From contig JAHBXY010000087.1 of assembly GCA_019636275.1 (NCBI GenBank), forward strand, positions 1-37,290: DNA of 37,290 nt, written 5' to 3'. Source of the stretch: Planctomycetota bacterium. Lineage in GTDB: Bacteria; Planctomycetota; J058. Below are positions 24,506 through 33,944 of the stretch, piece after piece. Below the pieces are notes generated by a model that was given only the letters and a program-made list of their open reading frames with translations, made no database searches and was not told the DNA's origin. A program made the position numbers and the translations under genes. Position 1 is the first letter of the stretch. Each line of letters opens with the position of its first letter.

Positions 24506-24530
24506 GCGCCGCCCGCGCGGCGCGAGTTCC
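24506..24530 (-). promoter_or_regulatory. GGAAC-N15-GGCGC promoter-like motif, P1
   Basis: On the minus strand GGAAC (24530-24526), 15 bases, GGCGC (24510-24506), followed by TC. It lies 45 bases before the GTG of the first DUF1826 gene. The arrangement is like an ECF sigma promoter (-35 GGAAC). It overlaps the divergent motif P2, the two -35 elements forming one inverted repeat. Confidence 0.65.
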
Positions 24531-24540
24531 CGGAACTCGC
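24522..24540. promoter_or_regulatory. 9-1-9 inverted repeat formed by two divergent GGAAC elements
   Basis: GCGAGTTCC-C-GGAACTCGC is a perfect inverted repeat. It joins the P1 and P2 -35-like elements back to back between DUF1826 and the COG0523 gene. It could be a pair of divergent promoters or also an operator for a dimeric regulator. Confidence 0.7.
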
Positions 24541-24556
24541 CGCCCCCGGCCGGCAC
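24532..24556 (+). promoter_or_regulatory. GGAAC-N15-GGCAC promoter-like motif, P2
   Basis: GGAAC (24532-24536), 15 bases, GGCAC (24552-24556), then TCT. The motif ends 19 bases before the ATG of the COG0523 gene, leaving just room for a short leader with the AGGAG ribosome-binding site. Confidence 0.65.
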
Positions 24557-24575
24557 TCTCCGCGCAGGAGGCTCC

Positions 24576-25811
<1,236 letters not shown>

Positions 25812-25854
25812 GGGGCGCTCCAGGCCCCGGTCGGCGCGCGCCGCTCCCCCCCCG

Positions 25855-25879
25855 GGAACCCGCTCGGCTCGGCCGGCAC
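25855..25879 (+). promoter_or_regulatory. GGAAC-N15-GGCAC promoter-like motif, P3
   Basis: GGAAC (25855-25859), 15 bases, GGCAC (25875-25879). The following GGCACACGGGAGGGAGGAG is almost identical (one difference) to the sequence after P5. It ends 19 bases before the ATG of the His-rich lipoprotein. Confidence 0.65.
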
Positions 25880-25898
25880 ACGGGAGGGAGGAGTCGCC

Positions 25899-26429
25899 AT
25901 GCCCCGCCGTCCGGTCGTCTCGAGCCTCGTCCTCGCCTGGACCCTGTCGCTCGGCGGGTGCGCCGGCCACGGCCACCACGACCACGACCACGACCACGAC
26001 CACGGCGGGCACGGGCACGACCAGAGCGGGGGCGACCCGGCGGCGGCCAAGGACCCGGCCCTGCGCGAGGCCGTGGCGCGGTTCAAGGAGCGCGCCGGGG
26101 CCGACCACGACGCCATGCACGCGGCGCACGAGGCGGCGAAGAAGCAGCAGGCCGTCTGGGCGGCCGACGCCGGCCGCGCGGACCTCGCGGCCGAGCACGC
26201 GGCGCAGGTCGTGGACGCCTACGGGCCGCTCTTCGACCGCGACCACGCCGTGTTCCGCGAGTTCAAGGCCCTGCGCGCGAAGCTCGACCAGCCCGGCGCC
26301 GACGCGGCGGCGTTGCGCCGCGACCTCGAGCGCCTCGAGGCCGAGCACGCCGCGGTGATGAAGGAGTCCGACGCGCTCGCCGACCGGCACCGCGCCTTCG
26401 AGCAGCGCGCCGGCGGCGGCCCGGGCTGA
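25899..26429 (+). CDS. His-rich putative metal-binding lipoprotein
   Basis: The 176-residue product starts with a lipoprotein signal ending in the lipobox LGGC, giving a lipid-anchored, periplasmic or outer-membrane protein. The mature N-terminus is a His/Asp cluster (AGHGHHDHDHDHDHGGHGHD), a clear metal-binding tract. The remaining 120 residues are highly charged and helical (DPALREAVARFKERAGADHDAMHAAHEAAKKQQ in outline; LRRDLERLEAEHAAVMKESDALADRHRAFEQ), probably coiled coil, again with many His. I do not recognise a family; general resemblance is to periplasmic metal-buffering proteins. GAGGGAGGAG precedes the ATG and promoter motif P3 lies just before. The P-type ATPase gene begins at its stop codon. 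Confidence 0.85.
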   Translation: MPRRPVVSSLVLAWTLSLGGCAGHGHHDHDHDHDHGGHGHDQSGGDPAAAKDPALREAVARFKERAGADHDAMHAAHEAAKKQQAVWAADAGRADLAAEHAAQVVDAYGPLFDRDHAVFREFKALRAKLDQPGADAAALRRDLERLEAEHAAVMKESDALADRHRAFEQRAGGGPG

Positions 26430-28345
26430 CCCAGGCGGCAGGCGGGGCGCCGGGCCCGGACGCCGCCGCGGCGCCGGCCGCGGCCGACGACGAGCAGGCG
26501 CACGTCGGGCGCGAGCTGGCGCGCGCCCTGTTCTTCGGCGCGCTCCTGGGCGTCGGGGCCCTCGTCCGCGCGACCGGCGTCTACGCGGTCGAGGTGGGCG
26601 ACGCGGTCTGCGCCGTGGCCGCCCTGCTCCTCGGCGCGCCGATCGTCCTCGGCGCCCTGCGCAACGTCGCGCGCGGGACCTACGACCTCCACGAGCTGAT
26701 CGCGCTCTCCGTGGCGGCGGCCTTCGCCCTCGAGGACTTCGTCACCGCCGGGGTGCTGGCGCTCCTGGCCACGCTGGGCGAGCTCGTCGAGCACCGCACG
26801 GCCCTCGGGGCCCGGGCGGCGATCGAGGGCCTCGTGCGGCTGGCCCCGCCGCGGGCGCGCGTGATCGGCCCGGACGGCGCCGAGGAGGAGCGCGACGCGA
26901 CCGACGTGCGGCCGGGCGAGCGCGTGCGCGTGCGGCCGGGCGACCGCGTGCCGGTGGACGGGGCCGTCGTCGAGGGCGCCTCGACCCTCGACGAGGCGGC
27001 GATCACCGGCGAGTCGGTGCCGGCGGAGAAGGGCGTCGGCGCGGCGGTGTTCGCCGGGACGACGAACCTGACCGGGGCGCTGGTCGTCGAGGCCACGCGG
27101 GCGGGCGACGACACGACCCTGGCGCGCGTCCGCGCGCTGATCCTCGCGGCCGAGCAGGCGCGGACCCCCGTGACGCGGCTGATCGACCGGCTGGTGCGCA
27201 GCTACCTGCCGATCAGCCTCATGCTCGCCGCGGTCGTCCTGTTCCTGACGCGCGACCCGACGCGCGTGATCGCCCTGCTCGTCGTCGCCGGCCCGTCGGC
27301 CCTGGTCCTGGCCACGCCCACGGCGATGGTCGCGGCGCTCTCGGCGGCGGCCCGCCTGGGCGTCCTCGTCAAGGACCCGCGCGACCTCGAGCTCGCCGCC
27401 GGCCTGACGCGCGTCGTCTTCGACAAGACCGGCACGCTCACCCGCGGGCGCCTGGAGGCGCGGCGGCTGGTCCTCGCCGACGACGCCGGCGACCCGGCGC
27501 GGGTCCTGGCCCTGGCCGCCGGGGCGGCGGCCGGCTCGTCGCACCCGGCCGCGCGGGCCGTGGTCGCGGTCGCCGCCGAGGCGGCGCTGGTCGCGCCGCC
27601 GGCCGAGGACCTGCGCGAGGCCCCCGGGCTCGGCGTCGCGGCGCGCGTCGACGGCCACGAGGTGCGCCTCGGGCGCGCGGCCCTGCTCGAGCGCGAGGGG
27701 ATCGCCCCGCGCGCCCTGGACCCGGCGCTGGAGGCGGCGGGGCACACGCTCCTCCTGATCGCGATCGACGGGCGGCACGCGGCGACGCTGGCGCTCGACG
27801 ACGCCGCCCGGCCGCAGGCGCGCGCCGCGCTCGCCGCCCTGACCGGCCAGGGGGTGCGCGTGGGCATGCTCACGGGCGACCGGCGCCAGGCGGCGGCGCG
27901 CGTCGCCGCGGAGGTCGGCGTCGAGGACGTCGTGTCCGAGTGCCTGCCCGAGGAGAAGCTGGAGGTCGTGCGGCGCGCCCGCGCGGCGGGCGAGCGCGTG
28001 GCGGTCGTCGGCGACGGGATCAACGACGCGCCGGCGCTGGCGGCGGCCCACCTGGGGATCGCCATGGGCGGGGGCGGCGCCGACGTCGCCCTCGCCAGCG
28101 CGCGCGTCGCGCTGCTCACCGACGACCTGTCGCGCGTCCCCTTCCTGGTCGCGCTCGCGCGCCGCGCCCGGGCCACGATCGCCGTGAACCTGGCCGTCGC
28201 GGTGGCGACGATCGTCGCCGGCGTGACGCTGGCCGCCGCGGGCGCGATCTCGCCCGTCGTGGCGCTCGTGCTGCACAACGCCGGCGACCTGGCGATCGTC
28301 CTCAACTCGGCCCGCCTGGTGCGCGAGGGCGAGGAGCTGGGCTGA
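26426..28345 (+). CDS. P1B-type metal ATPase lacking the CPx motif
   Basis: Actuator, phosphorylation and nucleotide domains are complete: TGES (about 194-197), DKTGT with the phosphorylated Asp (333-337), SSHP (P1B-specific HP, about 373), MLTGD and VGDGINDAPALAAA. N-terminal and internal hydrophobic segments and a C-terminal pair fit a P1B heavy-metal pump, but there is no N-terminal metal-binding domain. The membrane metal motif, normally CPC, CPx or SPC, reads GPS (about 289-291, in VVAGPSALVLATPTA), so no Cys is present. The frame has no ATG, GTG or TTG upstream of the first membrane helix; the best candidate is CTG 26426 overlapping the lipoprotein stop (CTGA), while GTG 26594 would lose the first helix. 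Metal and direction are unknown. Confidence 0.85.
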   Translation: MTQAAGGAPGPDAAAAPAAADDEQAHVGRELARALFFGALLGVGALVRATGVYAVEVGDAVCAVAALLLGAPIVLGALRNVARGTYDLHELIALSVAAAFALEDFVTAGVLALLATLGELVEHRTALGARAAIEGLVRLAPPRARVIGPDGAEEERDATDVRPGERVRVRPGDRVPVDGAVVEGASTLDEAAITGESVPAEKGVGAAVFAGTTNLTGALVVEATRAGDDTTLARVRALILAAEQARTPVTRLIDRLVRSYLPISLMLAAVVLFLTRDPTRVIALLVVAGPSALVLATPTAMVAALSAAARLGVLVKDPRDLELAAGLTRVVFDKTGTLTRGRLEARRLVLADDAGDPARVLALAAGAAAGSSHPAARAVVAVAAEAALVAPPAEDLREAPGLGVAARVDGHEVRLGRAALLEREGIAPRALDPALEAAGHTLLLIAIDGRHAATLALDDAARPQARAALAALTGQGVRVGMLTGDRRQAAARVAAEVGVEDVVSECLPEEKLEVVRRARAAGERVAVVGDGINDAPALAAAHLGIAMGGGGADVALASARVALLTDDLSRVPFLVALARRARATIAVNLAVAVATIVAGVTLAAAGAISPVVALVLHNAGDLAIVLNSARLVREGEELG

Positions 28346-28356
28346 CGCGGCGTCAG
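28342..28356. terminator. Inverted repeat holding both convergent stop codons
   Basis: CTGAC (28342-28346) and GTCAG (28352-28356) enclose GCGGC, and the flanking bases extend the pairing. The arms contain the TGA of the ATPase gene and the TGA of the convergent DUF1826 gene. It has no T-run; a bidirectional terminator is likely but not shown. Confidence 0.4.
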
Positions 28357-29048
28357 GCGGGGAGGGCGCGCAGGACCGCGTGCACGAGGTCGAGCTTCAG
28401 GAGGAGGCGCGGCGCCGAGGGGGTGGCCGGCGGCGAGCGGTGAATGACGCCCCGCGCCTCGTTGCCCGGCCAGGCGGTCCCCTTGAGGACGACCACGTCG
28501 CCCGCGCGGGCGCGGCGCGTCGCCGCGCCGTGGCGGGAGACCTCGGCGTTGAACCGCTCCAGGTCGCCGGGCGAGCGGCAGGGCAGGCCGAGGAGGAGGG
28601 ACCGGTCGAACTCGCCCTCCTCGAGCCACTCGGTCCCCGGCCCGACGTAGGTGCAGAGCATGCGGAGGCCGACGCGGTCCGCGTGGAACTTGCGGCAGGC
28701 CCCGTCGTCGATCACGCAGAGCGTGGCCTTGAGCTCGGAGGCGGCCGTCAGGCGCGCGAAGCGGGTCGCCAGCAGGCGCGCGTCGCGCTCCAGCGCCTGA
28801 CGCGCGGCCCCGGGCGCCAGCGGGCCGACGAGCCGCTCGAGGCCCTCGCCTCTCGGCCCGATCAGGGTCACGTGGTCGCCGGGCTCGCCGAGCGCGGCGG
28901 CGAGCGCCGCCGGCAGGTCCGGGTCGAGCGCGCGCCGCGCCACGACCGCGTTCACGGACGGCGCGAGCACGCGCTCGAGGCCCTCGAGTCCGTCGACCTC
29001 GAGGCTCGACCGATCGACGGCGACCCCGGCCACCTGCTCCCCGCTCAC
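28353..29048 (-). CDS. DUF1826 protein, second copy
   Basis: The 231-residue protein starts at GTG 29048 with GGGAGGT upstream. It carries the family blocks CRKFHADRVGLRMLCTYVGPGTEWLEEG and GVIHRSPPA (first in outline), the same FHAD and HRSP pattern as the first copy, but the N-terminal half (VAGVAVDRSSLEVDGLEGLERVLAPSVNAVVARR) is different in sequence, so this is an old paralogue rather than a recent duplicate. It keeps one extra Cys pair (CVIDDGAC). It has its own promoter-like motif P4, lies downstream of merC and is convergent with the P-type ATPase. Its activity is unknown. Confidence 0.87.
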   Translation of the reverse strand: MSGEQVAGVAVDRSSLEVDGLEGLERVLAPSVNAVVARRALDPDLPAALAAALGEPGDHVTLIGPRGEGLERLVGPLAPGAARQALERDARLLATRFARLTAASELKATLCVIDDGACRKFHADRVGLRMLCTYVGPGTEWLEEGEFDRSLLLGLPCRSPGDLERFNAEVSRHGAATRRARAGDVVVLKGTAWPGNEARGVIHRSPPATPSAPRLLLKLDLVHAVLRALPA

Positions 29049-29070
29049 GCGCACCTCCCTCGCTCCGAGA

Positions 29071-29095
29071 GCGCCGCCCGCGCGCCCGGCGTTCC
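29071..29095 (-). promoter_or_regulatory. GGAAC-N15-GGCGC promoter-like motif, P4
   Basis: On the minus strand GGAAC (29095-29091), 15 bases, GGCGC (29075-29071), then TCTCGGAG. It ends 22 bases before the GTG of the second DUF1826 gene. The -10-side sequence GGCGCTC is the same as in P1. Confidence 0.65.
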
Positions 29096-29110
29096 CGGAC
29101 TCGGAGCGGT

Positions 29111-29538
29111 TCAGGCGGGGCAGGCCGCGCAGCAGCCGCGGAGCGCCCGGGCGTTGAGCGCGTGGGCGCCGACGAACCCGACGCACGACGTCACGAGCAG
29201 GCCGAGCTGCCCGGGCGGGAGCGGGTCGGCCCCGCAGCAGCGGTCCTGGGCCCGGAGGAGGGCCAGGGCGGTCAGGCCCATCGCCAGGGGCAAGAGCGTG
29301 TGCCAGCGCTGATGACGCGTGGCGCCGCGGACGAGCACGATGGCGCTCAGCGTCACGAGCCCCGCGCTCAGGACGCCTCGACGGGACCGGAGGCGAGCGC
29401 CGGGGTGACCGCGACGAGGAGGGGCGCGGCCGCGCAGTGCGCGGCGCACAGGACCGACAGCCCCCCGGCGAGCAGGTCCCACCGCGGCGTGGGCGCTCGC
29501 TCCCCCGGGCCCGGCCCGCCTCCAGCTTGCAGCGTCAC
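29111..29538 (-). pseudogene. MerC-like membrane protein gene with one frameshift
   Basis: From GTG 29538 the first 56 residues contain WDLLAGGLSVLCAAHCAAAPLLVAVTPALA, the MerC start with its CxxxC pair in the first membrane helix, and end at TGA 29368. The rest of a MerC protein follows in another frame (LSAGLVTLSAIVLVRGATRHQRWHTLLPLAMGLTALALLRAQDRCCGAD, in outline, to RALRGCCAACPA at 29111) with two or three further membrane helices. Joined, they give a MerC-like protein of normal size (about 140 residues). MerC-type proteins carry Hg or other soft metals across the inner membrane. The split is either a real mutation, a sequencing error, or two coupled ORFs (a GTG lies shortly after the TGA). 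The promoter motif P5 lies upstream. Confidence 0.65.
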
Positions 29539-29564
29539 GAGCGGGCCGCTCTCCTCTCTCCCGT

Positions 29565-29589
29565 GTGCCGCCCGGACGGCGCCGGTTCC
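29565..29589 (-). promoter_or_regulatory. GGAAC-N15-GGCAC promoter-like motif, P5
   Basis: On the minus strand GGAAC (29589-29585), 15 bases, GGCAC (29569-29565), continuing ACGGGAGAGAGGAG as after P3. It ends 26 bases before the GTG of the MerC-like gene. Confidence 0.65.
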
Positions 29590-29627
29590 CGCGGCGGCGA
29601 TCGTCCATGAGGCCCCGGGTGAGCGGG

Positions 29628-29633
29628 TAAGGT
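29628..29633 (+). promoter_or_regulatory. Possible -10 box of the CDF exporter gene
   Basis: TAAGGT lies 21 bases before the ATG at 29655, with GGGAGG between as ribosome-binding site. A convincing -35 box is not seen. No GGAAC-type motif is present on this strand, so the exporter does not appear to share the promoter of its neighbours. Confidence 0.3.
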
Positions 29634-29654
29634 CGTGCCGCGGGAGGCGACGAC

Positions 29655-30692
<1,038 letters not shown>

Positions 30693-30870
30693 CCGCCGGA
30701 GCGCTGGCGACCCCCGCGGGGCCCCCCCCCGGGGAGCACTCGCCCGACGCGTGCCGCGGTGTGACGCGGATCGAGCGGGACGTGGCGAAGACGAGGCCGG
30801 CGCGTGATGACACCTCGTGCTCGAGCTCACGCTTGATCTCGCCCGCCGCGTCAGGTATCACGCGACCAGT

Positions 30871-30893
30871 TGAGAATGAGTCTCAGTCTCATT
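30871..30893 (+). promoter_or_regulatory. Fur box (iron type)
   Basis: TGAGAATGAGTCTCA (30871-30885) is a 7-1-7 Fur-type repeat (TGAGAAT against TGAGACT), and overlapping it AATGAG (30875-30880) pairs with CTCATT (30888-30893). This resembles the classical overlapping-dimer Fur box (AATGAGAAT..ATTCTCATT). It lies 16 bases before the ATG of the PepSY-TM gene, so binding would block transcription when iron is ample. Confidence 0.75.
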
Positions 30894-30908
30894 GCCGAGG
30901 AGTCCCGC

Positions 30909-31901
30909 ATGCGACCCCGCGCCCCCGAGGTCGACTCCGAGCAGGTCGTGGACCCTGCGCTCGACGTGAGCGCCCCCGCGCCCGGCTCCACCGCCGTCGG
31001 ACCGGTGTCCGTCGGCGGGTCGCCGGCGGCGGTCCAGCGACGTCGACTCGGCGCCGCGCTCCGCGTGGTGCGTCGCGTGCACCTCTACTCGGGCCTGTTC
31101 CTGGTGCCCTGGGTCCTCCTCTACGGCGTCACCGCCTTCCTCTTCAACCACCCGCGCGCCTTCGCCGACGCGCCGACGATCGCGGTCGGGGACGCCGGGC
31201 TCGCCCGCCTGCCCGCCGCCGACGTGGTCGCGGCGAGCGTCGTCGAGGCACTCGTCGAGGCGGCGCCCGGGCGGACGATCGCGCTGGCGGGCGAGCCGCG
31301 CTACGGACATGCGGTCGCCTGGCGCGTCGAGGCCGACGGGGCCGAGCACCTGGTGATCGTCGACCCCGCCGGCGAGGGCGCGCTCATCCGCTCGTCGGCC
31401 CGGCGCGCGGCGCCATCGGACCCGCCCTTCGAGGTGCCGCACGTCCCGGCGGGGCCCGAGGCGTTCGCGGCGGCGACGGCGACCGTCGGCTCGCTCGTGA
31501 CCGCGGCCGGGCTCACCGGCGGGCAGGTCAAGCCGCGCAACGTGCCGGACCTCCTGCTGGACGTGACCATCGACGGCGAGCACCACCGCGCGGCCTACGA
31601 CCTGCGCACCGGGGCCGTCACGCTGCGGCCGGCCGCAGGTGCCGGCCGAGAGCTCTCGGCGCGCGCCTTCCTCACCCGGCTGCACCTGGCCCACGGGTAT
31701 CCGCCGCGCCTCGAGGCGCGCTGGCTGTGGGCCGTGATCGTCGACGTCATGGCCGCCGCCATGTGCGTGTGGGCGGTCACCGGGCTCGTCATGTGGGCGC
31801 AGATGCGCGCGCTGCGCCGCCCGGGCGCGCTCGCGCTGATCGCCGGCGTCGCCTCGGCGGTCGCGCTGGGCGCCGCCATGCTCGTCGCGCTGAACCGCTG
31901 A
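30909..31901 (+). CDS. PepSY-associated membrane protein, iron-regulated
   Basis: From ATG 30909 (GAGGAG upstream) the protein has 330 residues; a longer frame would start within the Fur box. After a polar N-terminus, a first helix HLYSGLFLVPWVLLYGVTAFLFNHP (residues about 57-81) has the PepSY_TM pattern RRVHLYSGLFL. A periplasmic domain of about 180 residues follows, then LWAVIVDVMAAAMCVWAVTGLVMW and a last helix at the C-terminus. PepSY_TM proteins are often Fur-controlled and linked to siderophore iron reduction at the inner membrane. His residues in the first (VHLYSG, FNHP) and second (RLHLAHG) helical regions could bind haem. The Fur box upstream supports an iron role. It is followed after 13 bases by an unknown gene. 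Confidence 0.78.
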   Translation: MRPRAPEVDSEQVVDPALDVSAPAPGSTAVGPVSVGGSPAAVQRRRLGAALRVVRRVHLYSGLFLVPWVLLYGVTAFLFNHPRAFADAPTIAVGDAGLARLPAADVVAASVVEALVEAAPGRTIALAGEPRYGHAVAWRVEADGAEHLVIVDPAGEGALIRSSARRAAPSDPPFEVPHVPAGPEAFAAATATVGSLVTAAGLTGGQVKPRNVPDLLLDVTIDGEHHRAAYDLRTGAVTLRPAAGAGRELSARAFLTRLHLAHGYPPRLEARWLWAVIVDVMAAAMCVWAVTGLVMWAQMRALRRPGALALIAGVASAVALGAAMLVALNR

Positions 31902-31914
31902 GGAGAGCTGTCGC

Positions 31915-32388
31915 ATGAGGCATCGAGGACTCCACCGCCGCCGCACCGCGGCCGAGCTCGACTGCTCGGTCCTGAACACGATTCTGTGCATGACCTTCGC
32001 GCCCGACGAGCTCGGCGACCGCGCCCAGGCCGCAGGCGTCGAGCTCACGGTCGACCCGCGCGACCCGGACGCCGCCTGGGCGGTCTACGTCTGCGTCCAC
32101 CACGCCATCCACCGCGGCTCGCCGGTGGCGGCGACGCTGACGCAGATGCTCGACTGCGTCCACCGGCGCTCGCTCGAGGCCCTCGAGCGCGATGGGCACG
32201 AGGCGCTGGCCGCGCCGCTGTTCCACGGCGACCCGCGGCGCGTGCCCGACCTGGCCGGGCGCCTGTGGGCGCTCGGCAGCGCGCCGAGCGACGAGGCCGC
32301 CGAGCTGGCCCGCTGGCTCAACGCCCGCGTGGGGGTCCTCGCCGTGCAAGACGTCGCGCGCGGACCCGCGCGCCAGGAGGAGGTTTGA
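31915..32388 (+). CDS. Unknown protein of the iron-regulated run
   Basis: The 157-residue protein starts at ATG 31915 with AGGAGAG upstream, 13 bases after the PepSY gene. I do not recognise a family. It begins with a basic stretch (MRHRGLHRRRTAAELDCSVL) and is then mixed alpha/beta with DAAWAVYVCVHHAIHRGSPVAATLTQMLDCVHRRSLEALE; the run VCVHHAIH and three Cys are the most conspicuous residues. There is no membrane helix or signal peptide. The spacing and direction suggest co-transcription with the PepSY gene and the next ORF, thus perhaps control by the Fur box. Confidence 0.7.
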   Translation: MRHRGLHRRRTAAELDCSVLNTILCMTFAPDELGDRAQAAGVELTVDPRDPDAAWAVYVCVHHAIHRGSPVAATLTQMLDCVHRRSLEALERDGHEALAAPLFHGDPRRVPDLAGRLWALGSAPSDEAAELARWLNARVGVLAVQDVARGPARQEEV

Positions 32389-32389
32389 C

Positions 32390-32758
32390 GTGTCGTATCG
32401 CTGCGCGATCTCGGGGCGGGTGATCCCGCCCGGTCAGCCCGCCGTGCGGGTGGTCCTCGCCGTCCGTCCGGTGACGCATGCCCCGCGGCCCGGCGCGTGC
32501 CGCCGACGGGTCACCCGGAAGTGGCGGCGCGTCGATGACCCGGGCGGCGAGGGCTACCAGATCGCCCGCGAGGTGCTCGTCTCGCCCGAGGTGGCGCGCG
32601 AGCTGGCCACCTCGCAGCCGAGCGTCCTGCCCGCCCGCCACGTCCGGCGCCGCACGCGGCAGGAGGAGATCGAGGAGGCGCTCTACGGACGCGAGGCGCC
32701 GCTCGCCTACGACGCGAAGGGTCGCCGCCGCCCGCCTCCGGCGCGCCACGACGACTGA
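32390..32758 (+). CDS. Unknown small protein, coupled to the preceding gene
   Basis: A GTG at 32390, one base after the preceding stop and with AGGAGGAGG upstream, opens a 122-residue frame. The N-terminus YRCAISGRVIPPGQPAVRVVLAVR looks like a small beta-rich domain with a Cys; later VAREVLVSPEVARELA-like and RTRQEEIEEALYGRE segments are helical, and the tail is basic and Pro-rich. I do not recognise a family. The strong ribosome-binding site and tight spacing support a real gene. Confidence 0.65.
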   Translation: MSYRCAISGRVIPPGQPAVRVVLAVRPVTHAPRPGACRRRVTRKWRRVDDPGGEGYQIAREVLVSPEVARELATSQPSVLPARHVRRRTRQEEIEEALYGREAPLAYDAKGRRRPPPARHDD

Positions 32759-32903
32759 CGGTCACGGCGGTGACGCCGCGCGCGCGTCGGCCGGGATGAC
32801 CCGGAGCGCGGCGCGCCCCCGGCTCGGCCGTCAGGAGCCGGCCGTCTGCCGCCGAGACGGCCCCTGGTCCGCCAGGAGCGCCTCGACGGCCGGCCGGCCT
32901 CGG
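32759..32903. other. Spacer between convergent genes, one small hairpin
   Basis: The 145-base spacer separates the unknown gene (+) from the WD40 gene (-). It begins with GTCAC (32761-32765) and GTGAC (32770-32774), a possible 5-bp stem. No gene or promoter is seen. Confidence 0.5.
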
Positions 32904-32922
32904 TCAGCGCGGCCTGACCGCC
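32901..32922. terminator. Inverted repeat over the WD40 stop codon, copy 2 of a 22-bp repeat
   Basis: This segment is identical base for base to 30676-30697. GGTCAG and CTGACC form the stem; the WD40 stop (TGA on the minus strand) lies in the left arm. In copy 1 the stop of dmeF lies in the other arm, so the element ends genes in both orientations. Confidence 0.45.
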
Positions 32923-33944
32923 ACGACCTTGCCCGCTGCGCCCGCGACGGCCAGGAGGTCGCCCTGCGGGCGCCAGGCGAGCCGGCTGACCTCCTCGCCG
33001 AGCGTCCCGCCGCCCCGGGGCCGCCTGGGCTTCGTCACGTCCCAGAGCATGACCTCGCCGTCCAGCGCGCCGGCGGCGAGGACCGTGCTCGTCGGGTGGA
33101 AGGCGAGGTCCGCCACGCGCGCCTCGAGGCCGACGCACACCTTCGGCCGCGTGCCCTGCGGGCCCTTGCCCGAGAAGTCCCACACGGTCGGGTCGTCGCC
33201 GCCCCCGGTGGCCAGGAAGCGCCCGCGCGCGTCCCAGCTCAGCTCGCGGGGCTTCACGGCGTAGCCGGACATCTGCATGTCCTCGCCGCTCGCCGCGATC
33301 CACACGTGCACGCTGCGGTCCTGGCAGCCGCAGGCCACGTGCTTGCGGTCGGGGCTCACGACGAGCGAGACCATGGACCCCTTCCACTCGTAGCGCCGGA
33401 CCGCCTCCGCCCCCGCGCCCCACAGGGTCACGCCGCCGTAGTGCGAGGCGGCCAGCTCCTCGCGCCCGCTGAAGCGGGAGGCCAGCCAGGCCACGCCCGT
33501 GAGCGTGCTGGGATGCGCGGGGAAGCTGCGCTGCAGCTCGCCCGCGGCCGACCAGCGCCGCAGCGTCTTGCCGGCCGTCGTCGCCAGGACGTCGGCGACG
33601 GGCGACCAGGCCAGGTGCTCGACCCAGCCGCCGCCGCCCTCGAGGACGCCGCGCGGGGCCCCGGTGGCCGGGTCCCACAGGCGCGCCTGGCCGTCCTGCC
33701 CGCCGCTGGCCAGGAGGCGGCCGTCCGCCGAGAAGGCGACGCACAGGGCGCCGCCCGCGTGCCCGGGCAGCGACAGGCGGACCTCGCTCGTCGCGCCGTC
33801 GAGGACGGTCACCGCCCCGTCGCTCGTGGCCGCCGCCAGGAGGTCGCCGCCCGGCGACCAGGCCAGGGCGGTGACGTAGTCGGGGAGCGGGGCCGCCTTC
33901 CACACCAGGTCCACGTGCGGGACCGCGACGCGCTCGGTGGTCAT
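32904..33944 (-). CDS. WD40 repeat protein coupled to the COG0523 GTPase
   Basis: From ATG 33944, overlapping the stop codon of the GTPase gene (ATGA), the protein has 346 residues. It consists of about seven WD40 blades, e.g. YVTALAWSPGGDLLAAATSDGAVTVLD, LCVAFSADGRLLASGGQDGQARLWD, VADLAFHPTSTVLAAGALDGEVMLWD (first and last in outline). A single propeller fills the whole chain; there is no signal peptide, so it is cytoplasmic. WD40 proteins next to COG0523 genes are, as far as I recall, a repeated association in zinc-related loci of other bacteria. Its likely role is a scaffold for the GTPase or its client, which is inference. Confidence 0.9.
   Translation of the reverse strand: MTTERVAVPHVDLVWKAAPLPDYVTALAWSPGGDLLAAATSDGAVTVLDGATSEVRLSLPGHAGGALCVAFSADGRLLASGGQDGQARLWDPATGAPRGVLEGGGGWVEHLAWSPVADVLATTAGKTLRRWSAAGELQRSFPAHPSTLTGVAWLASRFSGREELAASHYGGVTLWGAGAEAVRRYEWKGSMVSLVVSPDRKHVACGCQDRSVHVWIAASGEDMQMSGYAVKPRELSWDARGRFLATGGGDDPTVWDFSGKGPQGTRPKVCVGLEARVADLAFHPTSTVLAAGALDGEVMLWDVTKPRRPRGGGTLGEEVSRLAWRPQGDLLAVAGAAGKVVAVRPR

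Noticed and set aside
30870..30908. Earlier start of the PepSY gene
   Set aside because: It would place the first codons inside the Fur box; ATG 30909 has a good ribosome-binding site.
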